A stretch of DNA of 64,000 nucleotides from assembly GCA_017473085.1 (NCBI GenBank), contig JAFUNF010000011.1, positions 47,876 through 111,875 on the forward strand, given 5' to 3'. The position numbers and the translations under genes were made by a program. Of the stretch, positions 17,460 to 25,087 are shown piece after piece (positions within the stretch are counted from its first letter, which is position 1; each line of letters begins with the position of its first letter). This DNA is from Clostridia bacterium. Its GTDB lineage: Bacteria; Bacillota; Clostridia; Oscillospirales; CAG-272. The notes beneath the pieces were generated by a model. The model was not told the origin of the DNA and did not search any database. It saw nothing but the letters and a program-made list of their open reading frames with translations.

Positions 17460-18944
17460 ATGTATAAGATAGGCTTTGACAATAATAAATACTTAAAAAT
17501 GCAATCTGAGAAAATCAAGGAGAGAATTGCCCAATTTGGTGGCAAGCTTTACTTGGAATTTGGTGGAAAGCTTTTTGACGACTTCCACGCATCAAGAGTT
17601 TTGCCAGGCTTTGAGCCTGATAGCAAAATTAGAATGTTAACAGAGCTTAAGGACCAAGCAGAAATTATTATCGCTGTAAACTCTGCTGATATTGAGAAAA
17701 ATAAGGTAAGAGGCGACCTTGGTATTACCTACGACCTTGACGTTTTGCGTCTTATTGATGCATTCCGTGGCTTCGGCTTGTACGTTGGTAGCGTAGTTTT
17801 GACTAAATATGATGCAAGCTCAGGAATTGAGGCATTCAAAACTAAGCTTGAGGGACTTGGTATTAAGGTTTACAAGCACTACCCAATTAAAAACTACCCC
17901 TACGACATTGATTACATAGTAAGTGACGAGGGCTATGGTAAAAATGATTTTATCGAAACTGAAAGACCATTAGTGGTTGTTACAGCACCTGGACCAGGTA
18001 GTGGAAAAATGGGCACCTGTCTTTCACAAATTTACCACGAATACAAAAGAGGTATTAGCGCAGGCTACGCTAAGTTTGAAACCTTCCCTGTGTGGAATAT
18101 TCCCCTATCCCATCCTGTAAACGTAGCCTACGAGGCAGCAACTGCCGACCTAAACGACATAAATATGATTGACCCATTCCATTTGGAGAATTACGGAATT
18201 ACCTCTGTAAACTATAACAGAGACGTGGATATTTTCCCCGTGCTTCGTGCTATGTACGAGGGCATTATGGGTAAGTGCCCATATAAGTCCCCTACCGATA
18301 TGGGTGTAAATATGGTTGGAAATTGTATTTTTGACGACGAGGCAGTAAGAAATGCAGCAAACAATGAAATTATAAGAAGATATTACAATGCTCTTTGTCA
18401 GCAAAGAAAGGGAAATCTTTGTGAGGAAGAGGTAAACAAAATCAAGTCTCTTATGACTCAAAGTGGAATCAACTCAAAGCAAAGAAAGTGTATTCAAATG
18501 GCACTTGATAAGGCGCAGGAAACAGGCGCACCTGCTGCCGCTATCGAGCTAAAGGACGGAAGAGTAGTTACAGGTAAAACCTCATCACTTCTTGGCTCCT
18601 CCAGTGCTGCACTTATAAACGCAGTTAAGGCAATTGCAGGAATTGATAAGGAAATAGATATCATATCTCATCAGGTACTTGAGCCAGTGCAAAAGCTAAA
18701 GATTGAAAACCTTGGTAACCATAATCCAAGACTCCATACCGACGAGGTGCTGATTGCCCTTGCAATTACCGCTGCAACAGACGATACAGCTAAAAAGGCT
18801 ATGAACGCACTTAAGGAGCTAAAGGGCGCAGAGCTTCACTCCTCTGTTATTCTTTCCCCTGTTGACACAGCCACCTTTAGAAAGTTGGGCGTAAATCTAA
18901 CCTGTGAGCCTGTATATCAAACAAAAAAGCTATTTCATGGTTAA
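17460..18944 (+). CDS. DUF1846 family protein
   Basis: 494 aa, family length about 495-505. Conserved Bacillota/Actinobacteria protein of unknown function, with structures solved for relatives. Visible features: FHASRVLPGFEPDSK, the RGDLGITYDLDVLRL segment, a glycine-rich APGPGSGKMGTCLSQ loop at about 178-192 resembling a nucleotide-binding P-loop, and a C-terminal alpha/beta part rich in AALINAVKAIAG-type helices. It is probably cytoplasmic, with no signal peptide. Cotranscription with PPi-PFK is an inference from the 15-base gap. Confidence 0.88.
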   Translation: MYKIGFDNNKYLKMQSEKIKERIAQFGGKLYLEFGGKLFDDFHASRVLPGFEPDSKIRMLTELKDQAEIIIAVNSADIEKNKVRGDLGITYDLDVLRLIDAFRGFGLYVGSVVLTKYDASSGIEAFKTKLEGLGIKVYKHYPIKNYPYDIDYIVSDEGYGKNDFIETERPLVVVTAPGPGSGKMGTCLSQIYHEYKRGISAGYAKFETFPVWNIPLSHPVNVAYEAATADLNDINMIDPFHLENYGITSVNYNRDVDIFPVLRAMYEGIMGKCPYKSPTDMGVNMVGNCIFDDEAVRNAANNEIIRRYYNALCQQRKGNLCEEEVNKIKSLMTQSGINSKQRKCIQMALDKAQETGAPAAAIELKDGRVVTGKTSSLLGSSSAALINAVKAIAGIDKEIDIISHQVLEPVQKLKIENLGNHNPRLHTDEVLIALAITAATDDTAKKAMNALKELKGAELHSSVILSPVDTATFRKLGVNLTCEPVYQTKKLFHG

Positions 18945-18947
18945 AAC

Positions 18948-18984
18948 AAAATCCGTGTGAAAAATTTTTTCACACGGATTTTTT
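18948..18984. terminator. Terminator with stem ATCCGTGTGA, left copy
   Basis: Stem AAAATCCGTGTGA (18948-18960) with TCACACGGATTTT (18970-18982), extended by A/T pairs in the loop, followed by T. It serves the DUF1846 gene (+) and the XRE gene (-, ending at 18983). The same stem occurs at 21404-21434. Confidence 0.85.
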
Positions 18985-19252
18985 ATTGATATTTTTTTAT
19001 CAAGCTTTTTAGGTCCTTGAGCATTGAAAGGTCGTTTTGATTAAGCCTTGAATATTCATTTAGACAGAGAAGACTATCGGCACTGAGATTTAGTATTTCG
19101 CATATTCTTTTTAATTGCTCAAGACTTGGCTCTTGTACGTCTCTTTCGATTTTCGAATAACCCGACTGACTCATTGGAATTCTTTCAGCGACATATCCTT
19201 GAGAAAAATCCAAATCCTCTCTTGCATTTCTAATTTTTTCGCCAATTTTCAA
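18983..19252 (-). CDS. XRE-family HTH transcriptional regulator
   Basis: 89 aa from a TTG at 19252, 8 bases after AAGGTGG; GTG codons at 19261 and 19264 overlap that RBS, so a 93-aa form is less likely. The helix-turn-helix is at about 5-60: GEKIRNAREDLDFSQGYVA, then MSQSGYSKIERDVQEPSLEQL, the Cro/CI-type recognition pattern. There is no ligand or peptidase domain. It is divergent from the next two genes, with a long inverted repeat in between, so it probably represses their promoter and its own. Confidence 0.9.
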   Translation of the reverse strand: MKIGEKIRNAREDLDFSQGYVAERIPMSQSGYSKIERDVQEPSLEQLKRICEILNLSADSLLCLNEYSRLNQNDLSMLKDLKSLIKKYQ

Positions 19253-19276
19253 TCTACTCACCACCTTGATTAAATC

Positions 19277-19322
19277 ATATCATTTTAGAATAAAAATATT
19301 GACATTTATTCGAAAATGATAT
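19277..19322. promoter_or_regulatory. Operator O1: 18-bp inverted repeat over the -35 box
   Basis: ATATCATTTTAGAATAAA (19277-19294) and TTTATTCGAAAATGATAT (19305-19322) are inverted copies with one mismatch, 10 bases apart. The -35 TTGACA (19299-19304) is in the gap and the right arm fills the spacer up to the -10. A bound XRE dimer would block the polymerase. Confidence 0.8.
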
Positions 19323-19327
19323 ATAAT
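19299..19327 (+). promoter_or_regulatory. Consensus promoter of the two-gene cassette
   Basis: TTGACA (19299-19304), 17-base spacer, TATAAT (19322-19327): a perfect sigma-A consensus, as expected for a gene held down by a repressor. Confidence 0.85.
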
Positions 19328-19348
19328 CTAAGTAAATATTACAAATTA

Positions 19349-19371
19349 GAATATTTTGACTTAAAATATTC
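19349..19371. promoter_or_regulatory. Operator O2: second inverted repeat downstream of the promoter
   Basis: Perfect 9-bp inverted repeat GAATATTTT/AAAATATTC (19349-19357/19363-19371) with a 5-base gap. It shares the AGAATA...TATTCG edges with O1, so it is likely a second site for the same regulator, at about +15 to +37. Confidence 0.6.
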
Positions 19372-19393
19372 GATTTAAGAAAAGGAGAGAAAG

Positions 19394-20110
19394 ATGGATA
19401 ATTTTGAATATCAAGGCGTTGATTCACACATTGGAATTAAAAGTAAATATGTTAATGCAGTTGAAGTTTATTATGGTGAAAAGGTAGACAGGGACTTTTT
19501 AGCGTATATAAAGGATTTTAGAAATATAAATGTCAATGCCACAGATTACAGTATAACGTTTTACTACAAGAGAAAGAAATATGAAATTCCTTGTGGCTTA
19601 CACGGAGAAAAGCTCGAAAAGAAATGCACAAGCAATTCAGATGAAAAAATAGCAAATTTCACTGTACCATATGGTCAACATTATAAGGACAAGCAAAACG
19701 TAGAGGTCGAAGCTGAACGAAAGAAAACGCTAAACCGTGTAAGGCTTGCACCTATATCATTCGTCATATGCTTTCCTATTACTATACTATTTTGGGTGTT
19801 GTCCATAATGCTTTTGTCAACTATGGACCCATCTAAAATGACGGGATTTATTGGGCAAGCTATGGAAGGTGGCTTCGCGGCAAGCTTTTTTATAACAATC
19901 GCAGGCTTAATCTTCACAATTAAGAGCAAAGGCACTTCGAAGAGAATAGGACAAATTGCAGATGATTTGAAAGAACAAATAGATAAAGAAGAGGAACCTG
20001 CAATGGGAAACTTGAAGGGTTTAGGTTGGCATAGCGTATTGTCGGCGATTGCTAATATCATATCTGCTATTATATCAATAGCTTTGTTTATCATGTTTAA
20101 AACTTTGTAA
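19394..20110 (+). CDS. Membrane protein of unknown function, XRE-controlled cassette
   Basis: 238 aa, start behind AAAGGAGAG. No signal peptide. The N-terminal 115 residues are hydrophilic and alpha/beta-like with a basic stretch (KKTLNRVRL) before the first TM. Three TM segments at about 118-143, 158-175 and 213-237; the loop of about 35 residues between the second and third is charged (DDLKEQIDKEEE). No family recognised. It is first in a two-gene operon with the zinc-ribbon protein, 38 bases apart. Confidence 0.7.
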   Translation: MDNFEYQGVDSHIGIKSKYVNAVEVYYGEKVDRDFLAYIKDFRNINVNATDYSITFYYKRKKYEIPCGLHGEKLEKKCTSNSDEKIANFTVPYGQHYKDKQNVEVEAERKKTLNRVRLAPISFVICFPITILFWVLSIMLLSTMDPSKMTGFIGQAMEGGFAASFFITIAGLIFTIKSKGTSKRIGQIADDLKEQIDKEEEPAMGNLKGLGWHSVLSAIANIISAIISIALFIMFKTL

Positions 20111-20148
20111 CTAAAATACAGCATTTGAAAATGGAAAGGAAGATGAAA

Positions 20149-21399
20149 ATGGCATTTTGTTCAAACTGTGGTGCTGAGGTTTTTGGTAAATTTTGCTCTA
20201 AGTGTGGAAACAATTGTGGCAACGAGCAGGATTTAGTAAAAACTCAGGAAAATCAAAATCAAGAAAATATTAAGGAAACTATTAACAAGCTTTACACCTT
20301 GAGGGCAGGAATTTCTTGTGCAGTGCAAAAAAAGGAAGATTATGAGAAAAGCAGAAAAGGTATAAAAGCCTCTATAGACAAGACTGAGAAACAATTAAAG
20401 GCAATGAAGGGTGAATTGTTTGATAATAAGGGCTTTATTTTATCAAGGAAAATGATTTCTGCCGAAAAACCTTCAGATAAACTAAGAAAATTAGATGAAA
20501 GAATCTATCAATATGAAAAGGAAGCTAAAAAATACAATAAAATTGCTATTATCCTTTATGTTATGGCGGGTATATTTGCAGTATTTGGAGTTTTTAATAT
20601 GCTCGGAGGTGCTGAGCTTATAATAGGTGACCTTGTTAATAGCTTCGGACCTTTTCCTATCTTAATTCCTTGCACAATTGCAACAGTTATTTGTGGTGGA
20701 CTTGCCTTGCTTAAGTTCACTGCAAAAAAAGACCAAGCTCTAAACGATGCTTCAAATCTCAAAAATGGAGAATACAAGAAAGTATTAAAAGAAATCAGCA
20801 TAGCCTCTAATGCAAAAACGGATATTAGTTATGCAGAAAATAGCATAAAACAAATTGAAAGTCAAATTGTTAACTGGAACAATAAGTTAGCAAAGGACAA
20901 CGAAAGGTTAAAAACCGAGCCGATTCCACATTTGATATGTGCAAATGGAATTTATGATGTGCTCGTTAAAGAATACTCAAAATTGATTGACACACGTGAC
21001 TGGGCAAATTTGGACCTTGTAATCTTCTATTTTGAAACTGGCAGAGCAAGGAGCATGCAAGAGGCTTTACAGCTTGTAGATAGACAAAGACAAAACGACA
21101 GAATAGTAGAGGCTATAAATGAGGCGTCCTACCAAATTTGCAACACTATCAACGCAGGAATACAGCATCTTCAAAATGTAGTAGTTGGTTGTGCAAAGGT
21201 GCTTTCAACTCAGCTTGATGAAATAGCAAGTCAACAAAGAGCTTTAGGAAGAGAAATTTCTAATTTGCAAATATCAGCAAGCTCTATGGAAAAGGCTTTG
21301 AAAGCAAAATCAAACGTATCAAGTAATCAGCTTGCAGAGGATATTCATCAAATGCGTATTTATGCAGAAAATGAAGCGATAAGAAAACGTAACTCATAA
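20149..21399 (+). CDS. Zinc-ribbon, coiled-coil membrane protein of unknown function
   Basis: 416 aa from the ATG at 20149, 6 bases after AGGAAG; upstream in-frame TTG (20125) and ATG (20143) overlap the RBS. It begins MAFCSNCGAEVFGKFCSKCG, a two-CxxC zinc ribbon at the very N terminus. Then a coiled coil (about 35-125), two TM segments (about 135-155 and 170-192), a second coiled coil (about 205-250), a globular part with PHLICANGIYDVLVKEY and WANLDLVIFYFETGRARSMQEAL, and a C-terminal coiled coil. N-terminal zinc ribbons on membrane proteins are common in Clostridia, but the rest is not recognised. Confidence 0.72.
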   Translation: MAFCSNCGAEVFGKFCSKCGNNCGNEQDLVKTQENQNQENIKETINKLYTLRAGISCAVQKKEDYEKSRKGIKASIDKTEKQLKAMKGELFDNKGFILSRKMISAEKPSDKLRKLDERIYQYEKEAKKYNKIAIILYVMAGIFAVFGVFNMLGGAELIIGDLVNSFGPFPILIPCTIATVICGGLALLKFTAKKDQALNDASNLKNGEYKKVLKEISIASNAKTDISYAENSIKQIESQIVNWNNKLAKDNERLKTEPIPHLICANGIYDVLVKEYSKLIDTRDWANLDLVIFYFETGRARSMQEALQLVDRQRQNDRIVEAINEASYQICNTINAGIQHLQNVVVGCAKVLSTQLDEIASQQRALGREISNLQISASSMEKALKAKSNVSSNQLAEDIHQMRIYAENEAIRKRNS

Positions 21400-21403
21400 A
21401 CCA

Positions 21404-21434
21404 AAAAATCCGTGTGAAATTCACACGGATTTTT
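21404..21434. terminator. Terminator with stem ATCCGTGTGA, right copy
   Basis: Stem AAAAATCCGTGTGA (21404-21417), loop AAT, TCACACGGATTTTT (21421-21434). It ends the zinc-ribbon gene (+) and can also serve recG (-). The stem is the same as at 18948-18984. Confidence 0.88.
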
Positions 21435-21455
21435 GTTTTATCGACACAGGGTAGG

Positions 21456-23591
21456 CTAATTTATAGTGTTTGCCTTGGCGTTGCACATAGCCTCAACCCT
21501 TTGCTTGAGAAGTGCATGGCACTCGCTTGTAAGCTCGGGGTCATTTTCTAATAGTGCTTTAGCATACTCAAAGGCAGAGTGGAGTAGCTTAGTGTCGGAG
21601 CAGTTTTTAGCAATGCCCAAATCAAGCTGACCTGATTGCCTAACAGATGAGCTATTAGAGAAGAAATCTCCTGGACCACGCATTTGTAAATCTCGCTCTG
21701 CGATGGTGTAACCATCGTAAATTGTTTTCATAATGTTAAGCCTTTCAACGGACCTTTCGTTTTTGGAATCTGACACTAAAACACAATAGGATTGAGCAGA
21801 ACCACGACCTACACGGCCTCTTAGCTGATGCAATTGAGAAAGACCGAATCGCTCGGCATTTTCAACTATCATAAGAGTTGCATTAGGCACGTTTACACCA
21901 ACCTCAATAACTGTGGTAGATACTAAAACTTGGATACGTCCCTCGGCAAAATCCATCATTATTTCGTCTTTTTCCTTGCCCTTCATCTTACCATGAAGAA
22001 AGGCGATGTTGTATTCTGGAAATACCTCGTTTTTTAAATGCTCTGCATACTCAACAGTAGCCTTAAGAGGTGGCATACCCTCATCAAACAGAGAATTAAA
22101 GGGGTCGTAGTCGGAGAAATTGTCAACATCCTCCTTCTTTTCTTCAACGGAAGGACAAACAATGTAAACCTGATGTCCCTCATCAACCTGTTTTTTTATA
22201 AAACCATTTAGCCTTGCACGATACCCCTCGTCAACCACGTAGGTATTTACCCTTTTTCTGCCTGGTGGCATTTCGTCGATAAGCGAAATATCAAGGTCGC
22301 CGTACATCATAAAGGAGAGTGTTCTTGGTATAGGAGTAGCACTCATAACAAGAGTATGACTAAACAGCCCCTTATCACTAAGAGATGAACGCTGTCTTGC
22401 ACCAAAACGATGTTGCTCGTCTGTAATTGCAAGAGCAAGATTTTTAAATTCAACACCACTCTGAATAAGTGCGTGAGTACCAATAATAAATTGAGTTTCT
22501 CCCGATTTTAGTCGGGCAAGTATCTGATTTTTCTCTTTTCTGGTGGTCGAGCCTGTCAAAAGCTCACAGCTGATATTAAGCTTTTCAAAAAGGGGCTTCA
22601 TAGATTCATAGTGTTGAGTTGCAAGAATTTCAGTAGGTGCCATAAGAGCACATTGATAGCCATTTTTACAAGTAATATAGGCACTTGTGGTCGCAATTAA
22701 AGTCTTACCACTACCAACGTCGCCTACTACTATTCTGTTCATAGCGTTACGCTTTCCACTGCCATCAATATCACGCATATCGTTTTCTATTTCCTTTATA
22801 GCCTTCCTTTGTGCATTGGTTGGCTCATAGGGTAGAAGTGCAAGCAGTTTAGAACAATCAACATCGAAAAGTGCAGGGGCGTGGCTGTTTTTGTGTACAG
22901 TTTTTATTTTAGAAAGAGAAAGTGCAAACAAAAATAGCTCGTCAAAGGTAAGTCTTTTTATAGCTCTTTCTAATGCGTCCTCGCTACATGGGGCATGGAT
23001 ATTCTTCAAAGCAGTTTTAAGAGTAGGCAATGAGCAATCTAATCTTATTTCTTCTGGTAAGAAGTCCTTAACCATAGTAGGAACGTTTGCTAAGATTTCT
23101 CCCTGAAGCTTAGCCAAAAGCTTCTGATTCATACCATGGAATAAAGGATATACTGGAATTAGAGGGTCAAGATCCTTTGTGGGTAAAACAGGCTCATAGG
23201 ATGGAGAAGTCATATACAGGGTACGCTTTTCTCTGATTACCTTACCCCAAAATCTGAAGGTTGCACCTGTATGGAAAACATCACGTAAATAGTTTTGATT
23301 AAAGTAGGTTATATTTACCTTACCAGTATCGTCAAAGGCGCGAAACTTCAAAAGATTCATTCCTCTTTTTACCATAGCAACAGTTGGCTCGCTTGCAACA
23401 GTTAAGATATAGGAATGATATTCCTCGTAGCAATCCTCGTTTGCCAAGTCCTTTACATCGCCTCTGTTTTGGTATGCTCTTGGAAAATAGTAAAGCATAT
23501 CATTTACAGTAAAAAGTCCAGCAGAGTGTAGGGATTTTTCTATTTTTTCTCCAACACCATATAGGTCCTTTACAGGTGAATTTAACTCCAT
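21456..23591 (-). CDS. recG: ATP-dependent DNA helicase RecG
   Basis: 711 aa from the ATG at 23591, 6 bases after GGGAG. A longer reading from 23642 would run through the glk terminator hairpin and is rejected. Branch-migration helicase that reverses stalled forks. An N-terminal wedge/OB domain (about 1-230), Walker A GDVGSGKT, TDEQHRFGARQR (DEQH), SATPIPRTLSFMMYGDLD, and C-lobe motifs HGKMKGKEKD, VSTTVIEVGVNVPNAT and QLHQLRGRVGRG. It lies downstream of glk without an evident promoter of its own. Confidence 0.96.
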   Translation of the reverse strand: MELNSPVKDLYGVGEKIEKSLHSAGLFTVNDMLYYFPRAYQNRGDVKDLANEDCYEEYHSYILTVASEPTVAMVKRGMNLLKFRAFDDTGKVNITYFNQNYLRDVFHTGATFRFWGKVIREKRTLYMTSPSYEPVLPTKDLDPLIPVYPLFHGMNQKLLAKLQGEILANVPTMVKDFLPEEIRLDCSLPTLKTALKNIHAPCSEDALERAIKRLTFDELFLFALSLSKIKTVHKNSHAPALFDVDCSKLLALLPYEPTNAQRKAIKEIENDMRDIDGSGKRNAMNRIVVGDVGSGKTLIATTSAYITCKNGYQCALMAPTEILATQHYESMKPLFEKLNISCELLTGSTTRKEKNQILARLKSGETQFIIGTHALIQSGVEFKNLALAITDEQHRFGARQRSSLSDKGLFSHTLVMSATPIPRTLSFMMYGDLDISLIDEMPPGRKRVNTYVVDEGYRARLNGFIKKQVDEGHQVYIVCPSVEEKKEDVDNFSDYDPFNSLFDEGMPPLKATVEYAEHLKNEVFPEYNIAFLHGKMKGKEKDEIMMDFAEGRIQVLVSTTVIEVGVNVPNATLMIVENAERFGLSQLHQLRGRVGRGSAQSYCVLVSDSKNERSVERLNIMKTIYDGYTIAERDLQMRGPGDFFSNSSSVRQSGQLDLGIAKNCSDTKLLHSAFEYAKALLENDPELTSECHALLKQRVEAMCNAKANTIN

Positions 23592-23622
23592 TTTACTTCT
23601 CCCTTCTTCAAAATAATTTCTA

Positions 23623-23656
23623 AAAAGCCTAAACCGTTTCACCGATTTAGGCTTTT
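23623..23656 (-). terminator. Terminator between glk and recG
   Basis: Stem AAAAGCCTAAA (23623-23633) with TTTAGGCTTTT (23646-23656), 12-base loop, 4 bases past the glk stop, followed by TTTTTAG on the minus strand. Partial read-through would supply recG. Confidence 0.75.
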
Positions 23657-23660
23657 GCTT

Positions 23661-24623
23661 TTATAGTCCTAAAACTGCTGCACCAACGATACCAGCATCG
23701 TTGCCAAGCTCTGCAATTTTAATTTCTGTGCATTTTTTGGAATCCTTATTGTAGGTTTCGGCGAAAATCTTTTCCTTAAGTGGTACAAGCAAGTAATCCT
23801 TTTCGTTGCATACACCACCACCTATTGAAAGAACGTTAGGCTGGAAAATGTTAATCATATTTGCAATACCACAAGCAAGATACGAAATGTATCTATCAAC
23901 AATCTCAGCACCAAGCTCGTCACCCATCTTCTTAGCGGTAAAGGCAACTCTTGCGTTGCAGTTATCAATGTTACCACCGATTAATTCCTCAATCTTTGTC
24001 TTGCGACCTTCTTTTCTCGCTTGCAAAACAGCTTCCTTAGTCATATTTGTAAGACCAGTTGCAGAGCTGTATGTTTCCCAACAACCACGTCTGCCACAGG
24101 TACACTGCTTTCCGTCCTTTTCAATAACAACGTGACCAAGCTCTGCGCCTGCAAAGTTAAAGCCTGAATAAACCTTGCCATCAAGAACAATGCCACCACC
24201 AAGACCTGTGCCAAGAGTAATCATAACAGAGAACTTAGCACCTCTTGCAGCACCTGCAAGAGCCTCAGCCTTAGCAGCTGCGTTTGCGTCGTTTTCAATG
24301 TAAACCTTTTCAATGCCTGTGTATTCCTTTAGCAAATCAGCGATAGGGAAGTTTTTGAAGGGTAGGTTGTTAGCGTATTCAACAACACCTGTTTCAGAGT
24401 TTGCTGTGCCTGGAGTTGCAATACCTGCATAAGCAATATCCTTAAGGGTAAGTCCTGCCTCACTAATCAGGTCAAGACAAAGCTTTCCCATATCCTTCAT
24501 AATTTCCTTGCCATCTCTGTGTGCAAGGGTAGGAACACTCTTCTTTTTAATAATTTGATAATCGTCATTAACGATGCCGGCAGCAATGTTTGTACCGCCT
24601 AAATCAATACCTAAATAGTACAT
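23661..24623 (-). CDS. glk: ROK-family glucokinase
   Basis: 320 aa from the ATG at 24623, 7 bases after AGGAGAG; an upstream in-frame start at 24644 lies before the RBS. Phosphorylates intracellular glucose with ATP. ROK features: YYLGIDLGGTNIAAG phosphate loop, IENDANAAA with the catalytic Asp, LGTGLGGGIVLDGK, ELGHVV with substrate Glu/His, and the zinc motif CTCGRRGCWETY. Its placement beside the oligosaccharide uptake operon fits glucose release by the GH3 and other hydrolases. Promoter at 24653-24681. Confidence 0.93.
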   Translation of the reverse strand: MYYLGIDLGGTNIAAGIVNDDYQIIKKKSVPTLAHRDGKEIMKDMGKLCLDLISEAGLTLKDIAYAGIATPGTANSETGVVEYANNLPFKNFPIADLLKEYTGIEKVYIENDANAAAKAEALAGAARGAKFSVMITLGTGLGGGIVLDGKVYSGFNFAGAELGHVVIEKDGKQCTCGRRGCWETYSSATGLTNMTKEAVLQARKEGRKTKIEELIGGNIDNCNARVAFTAKKMGDELGAEIVDRYISYLACGIANMINIFQPNVLSIGGGVCNEKDYLLVPLKEKIFAETYNKDSKKCTEIKIAELGNDAGIVGAAVLGL

Positions 24624-24652
24624 AGTCAATCTCTCCTTTTTCAACTTCTTTA

Positions 24653-24681
24653 ATTATAATATCCAAAAGCTTCAATGTCAA
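24653..24681 (-). promoter_or_regulatory. Promoter of glk
   Basis: Minus strand TTGACA (24681-24676), 17-base spacer, TATAAT (24658-24653): full consensus, 30 bases before the glk start. Confidence 0.8.
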
Positions 24682-25087
24682 TAGCTTCACTTTAATTAAC
24701 CAAAAAAATTGGCAAAAAAACTTAAATTTAAAAATTGTTTACAAATTTTGTTGATTTAGCCAATGTGTCAAAAATCGGCACCTGTTTTTGTGCAAGTTGC
24801 ATAAATTGAAATTCTCTAAATTTAATAAAATAAAATACCTCTAAGACCTTGAATTTATTGAGCTTACGCTTGATTTTGTAGCTTTTTGGTAATTATGCCG
24901 AATAGAAGGTAAGAAAACCACAAAATTTTGAAAAATCCTTATATAAAGAAAAAGAGTCGAAAAATTGCAGAAAATATCAACTTGACTTTATTTTTCCTAT
25001 ATGTTAAAATTATTACAACCATTTACTCGCCTACGTGCGTATATATGCGTGCGTGAGCGGTTTGGAAATAAACACGGAGGTTTTCTT
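24682..25087. other. Divergent intergenic region between glk and the 13-kb transport operon
   Basis: About 400 bases without a gene. It holds an 11-base near-palindrome TGCAAGTTGCA (24791-24801), AT-rich sequence, the operon promoter (24982-25010), and in the 5' leader a direct repeat CGTGCGT (25034-25040 and 25048-25054, 7 bases between). No riboswitch fold recognised. Confidence 0.6.
24982..25010 (+). promoter_or_regulatory. Promoter of the 13-kb ABC transport operon
   Basis: TTGACT (24982-24987), 17-base spacer, TAAAAT (25005-25010), about 70 bases before the first start codon. Confidence 0.7.

Noticed and set aside
20125-20148. Upstream starts for the zinc-ribbon protein (TTG 20125, ATG 20143)
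   Set aside because: They overlap the RBS; the zinc ribbon begins directly after the ATG at 20149.
23592-23642. N-terminal extension of RecG
   Set aside because: It would be encoded by the glk terminator hairpin; the ATG at 23591 has the RBS and the RecG family N terminus.
24682-24980. Riboswitch or small RNA between glk and the transport operon
   Set aside because: AT-rich with no conserved aptamer core or strong paired elements that I can recognise.
25001-25087. N-terminal extension of the giant binding protein
   Set aside because: The codons overlap the promoter -10 box and precede the RBS; a clear signal peptide starts at 25088.
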